A stretch of 64,000 bases of DNA from Chitinophagaceae bacterium (GTDB lineage Bacteria; Bacteroidota; Bacteroidia; Chitinophagales; Chitinophagaceae): assembly GCA_016720745.1 (NCBI GenBank), contig JADKKA010000022.1:1426001-1490000 (forward strand), in the 5' to 3' direction. Positions 1-9,030 of this stretch are shown here, piece after piece; the first letter of the stretch is position 1; every line of letters begins with the position of its first letter. A program made the translations under genes and the position numbers. Under the pieces are notes generated by a model. That model made no database searches. It was not told the DNA's origin and was given only the letters and a program-made list of their open reading frames with translations.

Positions 1-5
1 CAGCT

Positions 6-2828
6 TTAACGAGGCAGAATATTGACAGGTAATACCAGCTCAAATCGGGTTCCTTTTCGTCCATCGAACTGATCTGGATCCATGAGATAACTGACCCTGA
101 TACCGAAACTCAGCGGGTATTGGTTCCACCATTTGGTATCCACAAATAATTCGCCGCCGGCACTGCGCTGGTCGCGGGTCTGTGTCTTGTCCTTTGAATA
201 AACTTTACTGTAATCATAAAATGCATTCAGCCTTACTCTTTGCAGGTAAAGAATATTGCCAAATCCCCAGTCCGGATATATCACCGGTAAATGATAATTG
301 GCAGACAAGCGCCACATTCTGGAGAAATAGCGGCCAGTATATCCTCTGGAATAGGCAAAGCGATCGGCAAAGACTACCTGCGACAATGTATCTCTTTGCT
401 GAAAGGAACCGATAAGCACGAGGTTATGACTCTTCATTAAACCGGGTACATAAAATGCACCTGACCCAATGAACTGGTAACCTTTTGCGTTGGATATGGC
501 ATGCCGGTGACTGGCACTAACGGAATAAGCCAACCGGGGATAGATATGCTGAACGGCTCTTTGTACCTGTTCGGTCCAGGAAATAGTATGCAGGAGGTAG
601 CTGAGTGCGTTATTCCCAAGCGAGTCCTTAAAAAAACCTTTATTGAATTCATTCCGCAATACATAAAAACTACCTGCATTGAAATTGCGGAAAGTCTGCC
701 CCTTTGTATAGGAAAGGGGAATACTCAACCCCACCCTGCTGTCCAACTGATCCCATTGCCGGGTCCTGTTACCCAATTCAGTCATCCTGTTAAAAGTGTA
801 TTCAGTACCTGCTGTTAACCAGGGGAACCAGCCACCATAGGTACCGGTAAAACCAACCGCACTCGTTTTTTCATTTTGGTTATACAGATAGTATAATTCA
901 GACTGAAAGGTATTGAGTACATTTTCTCCAAAAAGAGAATATGTAAAAATGGGATCAGCATAATAAGGCCGCCAGCTATGGAAATTAAACAGGCCCTTGC
1001 CTTTGGGATATTTTCCGGAAACAAATTGCCGGTCAGGAACCGCATTTTTCAAAATATCACCGGGTGAATCACTATGGCTGACTTTTGCTTTTTCAATTAA
1101 CTGGGTTTGCTGGTTTTCACTGACTGTTGTCATCTCCAGTTTATCCAAAGCCTGTTGACTGAGCTGATATCCTTCCGAAGTGAATACCGACCATGTTAAT
1201 TTTCCATCTCCTGCATTTACAAAATAATTTCCGGCAGGTCCATTGGTAATTCTAAACAGCTTTTCATCCGCAAGCCGGAAAGCGAAGAGATCGTCATTCC
1301 CCCCATAAGAAGCCGTAAAATAAATATGCGTAGCAGTTACGCAGGGATAACCCAATACATTGTAGGAAGGAGTCGTTAACTTTTTGATTATTCCCTTTAC
1401 CGGATCAGCTTTTATCAGGGTCATTTGCCCGTCCTGCATTCTGGCTGCAGCAATCAGCTGACCATCATCGGTAAATTTTGGATCTGTAAAGAGTGCTATC
1501 TCCGATGATTGCACCTGATGTAATAATGACCCATCTGGAATACCAATTACCTGGAGAGATGAAACACCGTCTTCTCCTGTTTGAACCACCGCCAGTTTAG
1601 TGCCATCTGCAGAAATATCGGGGGTGAAATACTTTGATTGTTTTTTTATCGTTTGCTGATCACCGGTACGCAGATCAAGTATCCTGATTACACTATAGTC
1701 TTTCCAGCCCCGGCGGGGATCACTTTCATATGCGGCATAAACGATTTTGCCATTGCGGTAACTGAATTGCTCATCAATGGAAATATCCCGGAAGCGTATC
1801 CGGCGCTCCCCATTCTTATCCTTCAGATAAAAAGCGGGTCTTTCCCTGTAACTGGATTTCAGATAGATCAGTGAATCTTCCCCGGCAGCGTAGGGGAAAA
1901 AGTAATTGGTGACATAGTTATTAGTTACCGGAATCGGCCCGGTAGCCGGAGCATCCGTTTTTTTCTCAGTTTCATTTTTATAGAAAGCCAGTGCTTCACT
2001 GGTAAATTTCCGGTAATCAATGCCTGCATGTTTTTTTACAGCCGCCTGAAAAGGATAGAATAAAGACTGATAAGCGCTGGCATCACGGGTTACTTTTGTC
2101 CAGAAATCAGCGCCATATTTTTCCCTGCCATAATTCACCAGCAGGTAACCCAGGTTATAATGATTGGGTACATAATCTTTCAGAGAGCCATTTCTTAGTT
2201 TCATCCAGGAATAATTTTTTCCTGCCTGCCAGAGGGAAGGAAATGTATTCATGAATTGGGGCAATCGGCCTCTTCCCTGCCTGGAGAGAGCCGTTTCCGC
2301 ATACACGGCATCTCCTTCATAAAACCAGTTGGGTATTGCTGCGTTGATGGCCAGGTCATACCCCTGTTCACCGGCGATGACCCGCATGAAACGACTGAGT
2401 CCGTTATTGAAATTATTGATTTGCTGCACATGCCGGTATTCATGAACAGCCAATTGGTCGGCCCATGGGATTGATCCCTGCCCGAGGCCGTTCATTTCTG
2501 GTGTAAGAAAAAACTCACTGCGGTAAGGTCCGAGTCCTACATACCCGTTCGCTACCACGGTTTGATGTTGCAGGACGATATTGATTTTACGTTGCTGTTT
2601 GCCTAATGAGAAAGGCTGCCGGCCGGCCATAAAATGCACCACGGATGCTACCCGGTTGGCTACGGAGTCCATTCCTTTGGGAAATATCACCCGGGCCGTA
2701 TCTGTATTGAGCTGCCGCCATTGTATGGAAGTCGGGTTCCCGCCAAATTGCTGGGCATAAGTACCCGGCGAAATAATCAAAGCAGCCAGAAAGAAAATAA
2801 TATAGAAGCGCATCCTGCCTTTAAACAT
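6..2828 (-). CDS. Secreted HExxH metallopeptidase-like protein with beta-propeller and C-terminal barrel
   Basis: A 940-residue protein whose N-terminus reads as a signal peptide (hydrophobic residues 8-24, then YAQQ). Residues 129-133 are HEYRH, a gluzincin-type HExxH, and a second acidic site follows in WFYEGDAVYAE (E171), the usual third zinc ligand in MA-clan peptidases. The middle (about 300-560) has repeated blocks such as DISADGTKLAVV and DPKFTDDGQLIAA that look like TolB/PD40 propeller blades. The last 300 residues alternate aromatic and polar residues as in an outer-membrane beta-barrel. Domain calls are by eye; the combination suggests an outer-membrane or surface protein, but no substrate can be inferred. 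A second Met at residue 6 is an alternative start. It stands alone on the minus strand. Confidence 0.7.
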   Translation of the reverse strand: MFKGRMRFYIIFFLAALIISPGTYAQQFGGNPTSIQWRQLNTDTARVIFPKGMDSVANRVASVVHFMAGRQPFSLGKQQRKINIVLQHQTVVANGYVGLGPYRSEFFLTPEMNGLGQGSIPWADQLAVHEYRHVQQINNFNNGLSRFMRVIAGEQGYDLAINAAIPNWFYEGDAVYAETALSRQGRGRLPQFMNTFPSLWQAGKNYSWMKLRNGSLKDYVPNHYNLGYLLVNYGREKYGADFWTKVTRDASAYQSLFYPFQAAVKKHAGIDYRKFTSEALAFYKNETEKKTDAPATGPIPVTNNYVTNYFFPYAAGEDSLIYLKSSYRERPAFYLKDKNGERRIRFRDISIDEQFSYRNGKIVYAAYESDPRRGWKDYSVIRILDLRTGDQQTIKKQSKYFTPDISADGTKLAVVQTGEDGVSSLQVIGIPDGSLLHQVQSSEIALFTDPKFTDDGQLIAAARMQDGQMTLIKADPVKGIIKKLTTPSYNVLGYPCVTATHIYFTASYGGNDDLFAFRLADEKLFRITNGPAGNYFVNAGDGKLTWSVFTSEGYQLSQQALDKLEMTTVSENQQTQLIEKAKVSHSDSPGDILKNAVPDRQFVSGKYPKGKGLFNFHSWRPYYADPIFTYSLFGENVLNTFQSELYYLYNQNEKTSAVGFTGTYGGWFPWLTAGTEYTFNRMTELGNRTRQWDQLDSRVGLSIPLSYTKGQTFRNFNAGSFYVLRNEFNKGFFKDSLGNNALSYLLHTISWTEQVQRAVQHIYPRLAYSVSASHRHAISNAKGYQFIGSGAFYVPGLMKSHNLVLIGSFQQRDTLSQVVFADRFAYSRGYTGRYFSRMWRLSANYHLPVIYPDWGFGNILYLQRVRLNAFYDYSKVYSKDKTQTRDQRSAGGELFVDTKWWNQYPLSFGIRVSYLMDPDQFDGRKGTRFELVLPVNILPR

Positions 2829-2867
2829 GGAAACAAATTTTGCAGGGGAAAGTTACGGCAGAATCCA

Positions 2868-3446
2868 TTAAGGATTTCCTGCACCCGTGCGGCTATATTC
2901 AAAAGTTCCTTCCAGCAAAGGATGTTTGCCTGACAATCCTTCCGCTGTATACCGGAGGGTAAACTGATTCAGATAGAGTTCGAATAAAGTAGGCTCGGGC
3001 CGGATGACAAAACGGGTATGACCTTTTGTAACGGGGAGTACGGTAAACCGCTCAGGGCAAAATTCAAATTGTAAGGCCAGTGAATCAAATGCCTGTGGTT
3101 GCAATCTTAATTCACCAGGTCCGCGAAACTGTATCCAGCTATCCGCTTGTCCGCGGGAAAGACTTAAATGCAGGTAGGCCGCCAGCATGGGATTTGGCGG
3201 ATCAAGCACCACTTCAATTCCTTCTTCCGGATTGTCAGCGCTGCTACTGATTATTGTAAAATCGGCGCCTGACCAATTTGCACTGTTGAATACTACCTGG
3301 TCACCTTCCAGTTTCCATTCTCCTTTTGCCTGCCGGTCCAGTGCACCATAACTGAAAAAAAACTGAAACTGATGATCCGGCATTAATAAAAAACCGGAGG
3401 CCATTTCTCTGACATTGGTGAGCATGTATTCTCCTGAGATGTCCAT
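2868..3446 (-). CDS. Conserved hypothetical protein, 192 aa
   Basis: I do not recognise the family. The 192-residue protein has no signal peptide or membrane segment. It is rich in beta-strand-like stretches: GEYMLTNVREMASGFLLMP near the start, GEWKLEGDQVVF in the middle and LEGTFEYSRTG at the end. This suggests a small all-beta fold that may bind a ligand. It lies 39 nt upstream of the barrel-peptidase gene on the same strand and may be co-transcribed with it. Its 5' side is a low-complexity repeat spacer, so no promoter could be read with confidence. Confidence 0.6.
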   Translation of the reverse strand: MDISGEYMLTNVREMASGFLLMPDHQFQFFFSYGALDRQAKGEWKLEGDQVVFNSANWSGADFTIISSSADNPEEGIEVVLDPPNPMLAAYLHLSLSRGQADSWIQFRGPGELRLQPQAFDSLALQFEFCPERFTVLPVTKGHTRFVIRPEPTLFELYLNQFTLRYTAEGLSGKHPLLEGTFEYSRTGAGNP

Positions 3447-3454
3447 GGGAATTC

Positions 3455-3566
3455 GGTATTAGGTATTAGGTATTAGTTATTGGGCTTGTCCGCCGAAGCC
3501 TTGGCGAAGGCGGATATTGGGATATTGAGATATTGGGATATTAGATATTGGGTATTGAAATATTAA
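3455..3566. repeat. TATTGGG/TATTAGG simple tract with embedded CCGCC palindrome
   Basis: This is a run of degenerate 7-mers (TATTAGG, TATTGGG, ATATTGG). In its middle, at 3489-3514, is a palindrome whose arms are TCCGCC and GGCGGA around GAAGCCTTGGCGAA. The same composite recurs at 35545-35730, and related parts occur at 54187-54269 and 54551-54595. The rest of the spacer to 3711 is a GACT-rich degenerate tract with no gene. Confidence 0.7.
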
Positions 3567-3711
3567 GCTTGCTCACTGAAGACTTCGCAAAGGCTGGATT
3601 CCTACTCAATTCATAACTCTTAATTCAAAACTGACTTAACGCCTCTCTGTGACTACCTCCGTCTCCCGACTATTGACTATCGACTAATGACTCTAGACTC
3701 CCGACTTCCCT

Positions 3712-6570
3712 CTAGTCTTCCATCATCACAAATGCTCCCCAATACAAAGGCGCTTTAAATTTTTCCGTTGCCATTAATTGCTGCTGGGCCTGTTTAAAAG
3801 CTTTTTGACGATCATTTGTTTTGACCCAGTTCGCGTAAAAATTATTCATCAGTAATTGAGTAGCTTCATCATCAACTTTCCACAAACTCATGATAATGGC
3901 TTCTGCACCCGCAACCAGGAAGGCACGTTGTAAACCATAGACACCCTCCCCTGCTTTCACTTCACCCAGTCCGGTTTCACAGGCACTCAGCACCACCAGG
4001 TCGGTTCCTTTCAGGTCAAGGTTCATCGCTTCATAGGAAGTCATGATGCCATTATTGCTGCTGTCGAGCGTTTGTGCTGCACTATTTGCTTCTCCGGCCC
4101 CGGTCAGCATCAGTCCGGAACGCAGCAATACATTATCTTTTGCATAGTCAGCATGCACCCCAATCGGCCAGCTTGCTTTTTCAACATCTTTCAGGAAATA
4201 GCCATGGGTGGCAATGTGCAGGATGGAAGCTTTGCGGGCTGATTTCAGGTTAGTTTCCGTGGCCTCACGCTGGGTGAGTTCTGCGACCTGAAACCCGGAT
4301 GTCTTGAGCAGTTTATTGATATTATCCACTTCCACCTTGGTGCCAGGCAACTGTACTATCACAGTACCGGATCCATAATCGGGGAATCCCAGCAGGGTGG
4401 CTTTTTTACCAGCGCCCATTGTTGTTTTGCTTTTACTGGTCACCAGGTCACGCGGGTTACCTATCAATATGATATCATACTGATTGATCAGGAAATCGGC
4501 ACCCGGTTTTTTAAAAGTATAAAGGTTCACCTGATTGTATACACCATCGGGTGAGAACCAGATTTTCTTTTTCCCCTTTACGGATGCATCCAGAGGTGCC
4601 CAGAACTGGGTATAGGAATTTTCATCCGGTGATTTATTTTTCATCGACAACCGGTAGGTTTTGGCATGCTTGCCTTCCATGTCATTCCCGTTTGGCAGTA
4701 ATTGCAACACCGGTTCAGTACCTGTTTTGCTGATGATTAAAGCCGCATACCGGCACTGGTCTGTCAGTACCTGGTCAAACTGCCGAAGGCGAATAATTTC
4801 CACCACGGCCTCATCGGCTTTCAATTCTTTTTGCAGATCAGTCATCTTTGTTTTACTGGTAAAAAAGAACTGTGAAAATTCTTTTGAACTTTCAGAGAGT
4901 CTTTTCTCCATGGCATTGGTGGCTTTCTCCAATGAATCCACATTGATGCTTTGTTCCTGCAAATCTTCTTTGGAATAAGCATAAAGTGCTGTCAGCTGTT
5001 CTTTACTGTCGAGCCAGTCTGTATAATCCCTGATCAGTTTCTGATTACCACTATTCAGAATAGCCTCGTTCACTTTTTTGGTGGAACTCAGCAGTAGCCC
5101 CTTGGTGGCCAGGCGGTACTCCAGCATATCATTGACCAGTTCTTTCGTATTGCTGGCTGCATCAATTGCAAAATTGTAAAAACGTTCAAACCTTGGTGAG
5201 AGCAGATCCCAGTATCTGGTTTTCTCTGCCTCACTCAAAGGAGGGAAATAACGATTCACGAAATCCAGGGTTTTTTCCATGACTTCCCTGTACAACACTG
5301 TGGCAGCGCTGATATCTTTCTTTTTCCATTTCAGGATCGCCAGATCTTCTTTCGACTGTACAAAAAGCGGATGGGCATCTCCAAGTGTTTCTTCCCTGAT
5401 TTGGAGGGACTGCTGCAAAAGTGGTTCTGCCTCCTCATACCGGCCTTTGTACCGGTAAAAATTACCCAGGTCATTAATCACTTTGGCATAGGCAGGGCTG
5501 CGCTCCGTAAAATTCGCTTTATAAATTTCTGCTGAGGCTTTCAGCATCTGCTCCACTTTATCTTCCTTTTTCATCAGCATGGCGAGTATCGCCACATTGT
5601 TCAGGAAATTGGCAAAATCAGGCTTTCCTTTCTCCAGTCTTTTTTCCAGTCCACGGTATATTTCCTCTGCCTCCGTATATTTTCCCATCTGCTGAAACAG
5701 CAGGGCCAGGTTGGAAAAAAATTTCAGGTGATTTCTAGCTTTGCTCACTTCCAGCTGACCGGCCAGTTGTAATGCTTTTTTCAGCAACGCCACAGCTTCA
5801 TTGTAACGGCCCATTGACTGGTATAAAATGGCCTGGTTATTCAGCAGGATCGCATAAGACATAGCCGTTTGCTGTTTATTGCTTTCTATTACACTGATAG
5901 CGGCAATAAAATCTTTTTCTGACTCATTGTACTGACCCAGATTATAATGTAATACACCATAATTATTCAGGGAAGCGGCAACTGCCATATTGGTTTTACC
6001 CAGACTTTCCTCTCTTTTACTGAGTGCCATGGAAGTAAATTTCTCTGCCTGGGAGAACCGGCCCATGGAGGTATACAATAAACCCTGACTGGCAATTGAT
6101 TTCAGGTAACTGAGATCACTGGTCATACCTGCTTTTTCAAAATATCCTTGTGCTGCATTCAGTCTTTTGGCTGCATACACATACCGGCCGGTTGCATAGG
6201 CCGACTGTCCGAAATGAAGGTTGAGGCGGGCATTTTCTTCATCACTGAGATCCTGGTCGCGGTAAAAAGACCGGGCAATAGTAGTAAGCCGCATGAATTT
6301 AGCCCCGGTTTCGTTGCGGCCACGGCCTCCAAAAAGGCCCGAGTTATCACTCAGGAGAAGTGCGTAATCAATATCTGTGGAATCGAACTCAGATTTAAAA
6401 TCTTCCAATTCCTGACGGGCGGCCTGCCGGGCTTTGTACTGGGCATCATTCTTGGCCTGACCGGCTTCTGATTTGGCTTTCCCTTCCACACGGTCTTTGA
6501 TCCGTTTAATTAATTGTCCCTGTGAATTGAGCGAGCAGATAATCGCAAGCGATATGAAAAGAATTTTCAT
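3712..6570 (-). CDS. Secreted TPR-CHAT domain protein (caspase-like fold)
   Basis: A 952-residue protein with a short signal peptide (MKILFISLAIICSLNSQGQ), a basic linker, and a long series of TPR repeats from about residue 110 to 430. Typical units read ASLNNYGVLHYNLGQYNESEKDF and VINDLGNFYRYKGRYEEAEPLL. The C-terminal third is a CHAT domain (clan CD peptidase fold): the catalytic His is in HIATHGYF (H789) and the catalytic Cys in VVLSACETGLG (C864). The closing LYWGAFVMMED is the usual CHAT end. CHAT proteins act as separase-like or caspase-like proteases, and the TPRs probably bind a partner. An exported CHAT protease with an intact dyad is unusual compared with the cytosolic ones used in phage defence. 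No toxin, gasdermin or other effector lies beside it. Confidence 0.85.
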   Translation of the reverse strand: MKILFISLAIICSLNSQGQLIKRIKDRVEGKAKSEAGQAKNDAQYKARQAARQELEDFKSEFDSTDIDYALLLSDNSGLFGGRGRNETGAKFMRLTTIARSFYRDQDLSDEENARLNLHFGQSAYATGRYVYAAKRLNAAQGYFEKAGMTSDLSYLKSIASQGLLYTSMGRFSQAEKFTSMALSKREESLGKTNMAVAASLNNYGVLHYNLGQYNESEKDFIAAISVIESNKQQTAMSYAILLNNQAILYQSMGRYNEAVALLKKALQLAGQLEVSKARNHLKFFSNLALLFQQMGKYTEAEEIYRGLEKRLEKGKPDFANFLNNVAILAMLMKKEDKVEQMLKASAEIYKANFTERSPAYAKVINDLGNFYRYKGRYEEAEPLLQQSLQIREETLGDAHPLFVQSKEDLAILKWKKKDISAATVLYREVMEKTLDFVNRYFPPLSEAEKTRYWDLLSPRFERFYNFAIDAASNTKELVNDMLEYRLATKGLLLSSTKKVNEAILNSGNQKLIRDYTDWLDSKEQLTALYAYSKEDLQEQSINVDSLEKATNAMEKRLSESSKEFSQFFFTSKTKMTDLQKELKADEAVVEIIRLRQFDQVLTDQCRYAALIISKTGTEPVLQLLPNGNDMEGKHAKTYRLSMKNKSPDENSYTQFWAPLDASVKGKKKIWFSPDGVYNQVNLYTFKKPGADFLINQYDIILIGNPRDLVTSKSKTTMGAGKKATLLGFPDYGSGTVIVQLPGTKVEVDNINKLLKTSGFQVAELTQREATETNLKSARKASILHIATHGYFLKDVEKASWPIGVHADYAKDNVLLRSGLMLTGAGEANSAAQTLDSSNNGIMTSYEAMNLDLKGTDLVVLSACETGLGEVKAGEGVYGLQRAFLVAGAEAIIMSLWKVDDEATQLLMNNFYANWVKTNDRQKAFKQAQQQLMATEKFKAPLYWGAFVMMED

Positions 6571-6740
6571 CTTGTGGATTTTAATTTTCGATCGGACAGG
6601 TAAGGTTTATACAGCAAGTTACATTTTAATTTCCTTATATCACAGCCAGCCGCTGCTCATCCCTTTGTTAAAGCACTTATAATAATACACCCATGACGGC
6701 CACAAATAGATGGTAGTTTGCTCCTGCAAAATAAAATCAT

Positions 6741-7847
6741 ATGAAATATTTACTTTTTTCTTTCTTTTCCATGTTCCTGACACAGATAGCTTCTACACAA
6801 ATACCGCTGACCACTGTTCCCAGTGGTGGCAATAAAAAGGCAATGGTAAGTGAACGGGTTGGGCTTACAGATGTTTCCATTCATTATGACCGACCCGGTG
6901 TAAAAGGACGGGAAGGTAAAATCTGGGGGCAACTGGTTCATACCGGTTATACGGACCAGGGATTTGGCAACACAAAGGCCGCCCCCTGGAGAGCTGGCGC
7001 TAACGAGAATACAGTATTTGAATTCTCCACTGAAGTAAAAATTGAAGGCCAGCCGCTTTCGGCAGGCCGTTATGGTTTCTTTATTGCCTATGGGCCGGAA
7101 GAATCCACACTGATCTTTTCAAAAAATGCCAGTTCCTGGGGCAGCTATTACTATAACCCTGATGAAGATGCCCTTCGGGTAAAAGTAAAACCCATCTCAT
7201 TGAAGGAATCCGTGGAATGGCTCAAATACGAATTCAGTAATCAAACTCCAAACAGTGCAATCGTGAGTTTGCAATGGGAGAAAATCGCCATCCCTTTCAG
7301 GATTGAAACCGACCTGATCAAAGAACAGATTGCTTCTTTTAGGAGAGAACTCCGAACAGAAAAAGGATTTATCTGGCAAAGCTGGGATCAGGCAGCTGCC
7401 TGGTGTGTGCAGAATAATGTTAATCTGGAAGAAGCCTTATTATGGACAGATTCCTCCACACATAATTTCGGGGGTGAGAAAAGCTTTACAGCCTGGAGTA
7501 CCCGCTCCCAGGTACTGAATAAACTGGGCCGCAATGCAGAGGCGGCAGCTGCAATGAAAGAGGGCCTTCCTTTCGGAACAATGAACGAAGTACACCAGTA
7601 TGGCCGCCAGTTACTGAATCTGAAATATTATAAGGAAGCTATTGAAGTCTTTAAAGGCAACTATGATAAATATCCCGGTCAGTTTACAACATTAATGGGG
7701 ATGACCCGTGGTTATTCTGCCATTGGTGATTTTAAAAGTGCGTTGAAATTTGCCAATATGGCTTTGCCGCTGGCTCCGGATAATAACAATAAGACTAGTG
7801 TATCAACGATGATAGAAAAACTGAAGGCCGGAAAAGATGTAAACTGA
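6741..7847 (+). CDS. DUF2911 domain protein with C-terminal TPR
   Basis: This secreted or periplasmic protein of 368 residues starts with a signal peptide (MKYLLFSFFSMFLTQIASTQ). The block from about 35 to 190 is DUF2911: VSIHYDRPGVKGREGKIWG, PWRAGANENTVFEFS and SAGRYGFFIAYG are hallmarks of that family, which is common in Bacteroidota and has no assigned function. The C-terminal half (about 240-360) is helical with TPR-like units such as QLLNLKYYKEAIEVFKGNY. It ends convergently against the thioredoxin-like gene. The two stop codons are 3 nt apart inside a near-perfect palindrome (AACTGATCATCAGTT at 7842-7856). Confidence 0.85.
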   Translation: MKYLLFSFFSMFLTQIASTQIPLTTVPSGGNKKAMVSERVGLTDVSIHYDRPGVKGREGKIWGQLVHTGYTDQGFGNTKAAPWRAGANENTVFEFSTEVKIEGQPLSAGRYGFFIAYGPEESTLIFSKNASSWGSYYYNPDEDALRVKVKPISLKESVEWLKYEFSNQTPNSAIVSLQWEKIAIPFRIETDLIKEQIASFRRELRTEKGFIWQSWDQAAAWCVQNNVNLEEALLWTDSSTHNFGGEKSFTAWSTRSQVLNKLGRNAEAAAAMKEGLPFGTMNEVHQYGRQLLNLKYYKEAIEVFKGNYDKYPGQFTTLMGMTRGYSAIGDFKSALKFANMALPLAPDNNNKTSVSTMIEKLKAGKDVN

Positions 7848-7850
7848 TCA

Positions 7851-8951
7851 TCAGTTACATCCACCCAGTATCTCGCATAATTTGGTCCGCAACTCTGGTC
7901 CCCTTAGGTTGCGGGCCACAATTTTTCCACTGGGGTCCACCAGCAGGTTCAGCGGAATCCCTTCCACCTTATATAATTTGGCGGCAGCATTATTCCACCA
8001 TTGCAGATCGCTGACATGTGTCCAGGTAAGATTATCATTTTTGATCGCATCAATCCAGTTCTGACGATAACCCGGTCTGTCGAGCGACACACCCAGTACT
8101 GTGAAATTCTTGTCTTTGAAGAATTGGTAATTCTCTACCACATTGGGATTTTCTGACCGGCAGGGTCCGCACCAGCTGGCCCAGAAATCCACCAGCACAT
8201 ATTTTCCGCGGAATGAAGCCAGGCTGATGGGAATTCCTGAAGTATCAGGCTGGGTAAAATCAAGTGCCATAGTTCCTACCGCACCGATCTTGCTGCTGGC
8301 GATAAACTCTTCCAATTGTTTACCTGTTGCAGAAAGCCTGACTTTTTCATTCAATTTTGCAAATCTGTCCTCCAGTTGTACAATATCTTCATTGAACCGG
8401 TAGGTGGCATTCAGAATAAAAACGCTGACAAAAGATGCCGGTTTATTGTTAACGAATTTATCAATTTCACTCTGAAGTGATTGCTGCATGGCATTATAAA
8501 CATTCATCAGCGAGTCCCTTTGCTGACCCGGCATGGTACCATTGATCACCGAAGCCATATTGTTCAGTTGCTGGGCTATTGGTGTAAAATCATCAACAAA
8601 TTCTTTGAATTCCTTGTGCGATTTGGAACCACTGATATCAAATTTACCCGGCTGTGCCTTATTCCCTTTCACAGAAATATTACCGCTTTCCACGTATAAT
8701 TCCACAGCTGATTTTTCATTCTCAATAACAATAAAACAAAGCATGGGCTCTTCCAGTTTCTCCGTAAAGCTGAATTTCTCTTTTTGGAGAGTCGTCGTCA
8801 GCCATGGGGTCTGCGCCCCGTTCTGGTACAAACTGATTTTGGTTCCATCAGTAAAGCCATCCAGTTTCCCTTCAATCGTAAAACTGGTATTTGAGGACTG
8901 GCCCAGGGCAAAAAGCGGTAACAAAAGGGCAAGGGAGAATAGTCTTTTCAT
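7851..8951 (-). CDS. TlpA-like thiol-disulfide oxidoreductase with N-terminal DUF4369
   Basis: An exported redox protein of 366 residues. The second Met (8951) is chosen over the upstream ATG at 8969 because MKRLFSLALLLPLFALGQ is a clean signal peptide from that position. Residues 20-120 resemble the DUF4369 beta-domain (FTIEGKLDGFTDGTKISLY). The C-terminal domain is AhpC/TSA-TlpA type with the active site WASWCGPC (C261 and C264) and a conserved cis-proline region (VEGIPLNLLVDPSG). Such proteins reduce periplasmic disulfides, for example in cytochrome c maturation or general stress; the partner cannot be told here. A good promoter (TTTG-N18-TAATTTTG) lies 40 nt upstream, overlapping the end of the trp operon. 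Confidence 0.88.
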   Translation of the reverse strand: MKRLFSLALLLPLFALGQSSNTSFTIEGKLDGFTDGTKISLYQNGAQTPWLTTTLQKEKFSFTEKLEEPMLCFIVIENEKSAVELYVESGNISVKGNKAQPGKFDISGSKSHKEFKEFVDDFTPIAQQLNNMASVINGTMPGQQRDSLMNVYNAMQQSLQSEIDKFVNNKPASFVSVFILNATYRFNEDIVQLEDRFAKLNEKVRLSATGKQLEEFIASSKIGAVGTMALDFTQPDTSGIPISLASFRGKYVLVDFWASWCGPCRSENPNVVENYQFFKDKNFTVLGVSLDRPGYRQNWIDAIKNDNLTWTHVSDLQWWNNAAAKLYKVEGIPLNLLVDPSGKIVARNLRGPELRTKLCEILGGCN

Positions 8952-8990
8952 GGTAATATTTGCTTTCATCGTTGCTGCACTAACAGCTTA

Positions 8991-9020
8991 CAAAATTAAT
9001 CAAACTGTCCGGATGACAAA
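8991..9020 (-). promoter_or_regulatory. Predicted promoter of the TlpA-like gene
   Basis: On the minus strand TTTG (9017-9020) is followed by 18 nt and then TAATTTTG (8991-8998). This fits the Bacteroidota primary sigma consensus TTTG-N19-TAnnTTTG. The expected start site is near 8986, about 35 nt before the ATG at 8951. The TTTG lies in the loop of the hairpin that follows trpA. Confidence 0.6.
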
Positions 9021-9030
9021 GTCCGGTCAG
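9005..9030 (-). terminator. Candidate trp operon terminator hairpin
   Basis: Arms CTGTCCGGA (9005-9013) and TCCGGTCAG (9022-9030) pair with one mismatch around an 8-nt loop and overlap the trpA stop codon. On the minus strand the hairpin is followed by TTTGATTAATTTTG, which is T-rich but not a clean U-run, so termination may be partial. Confidence 0.4.
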
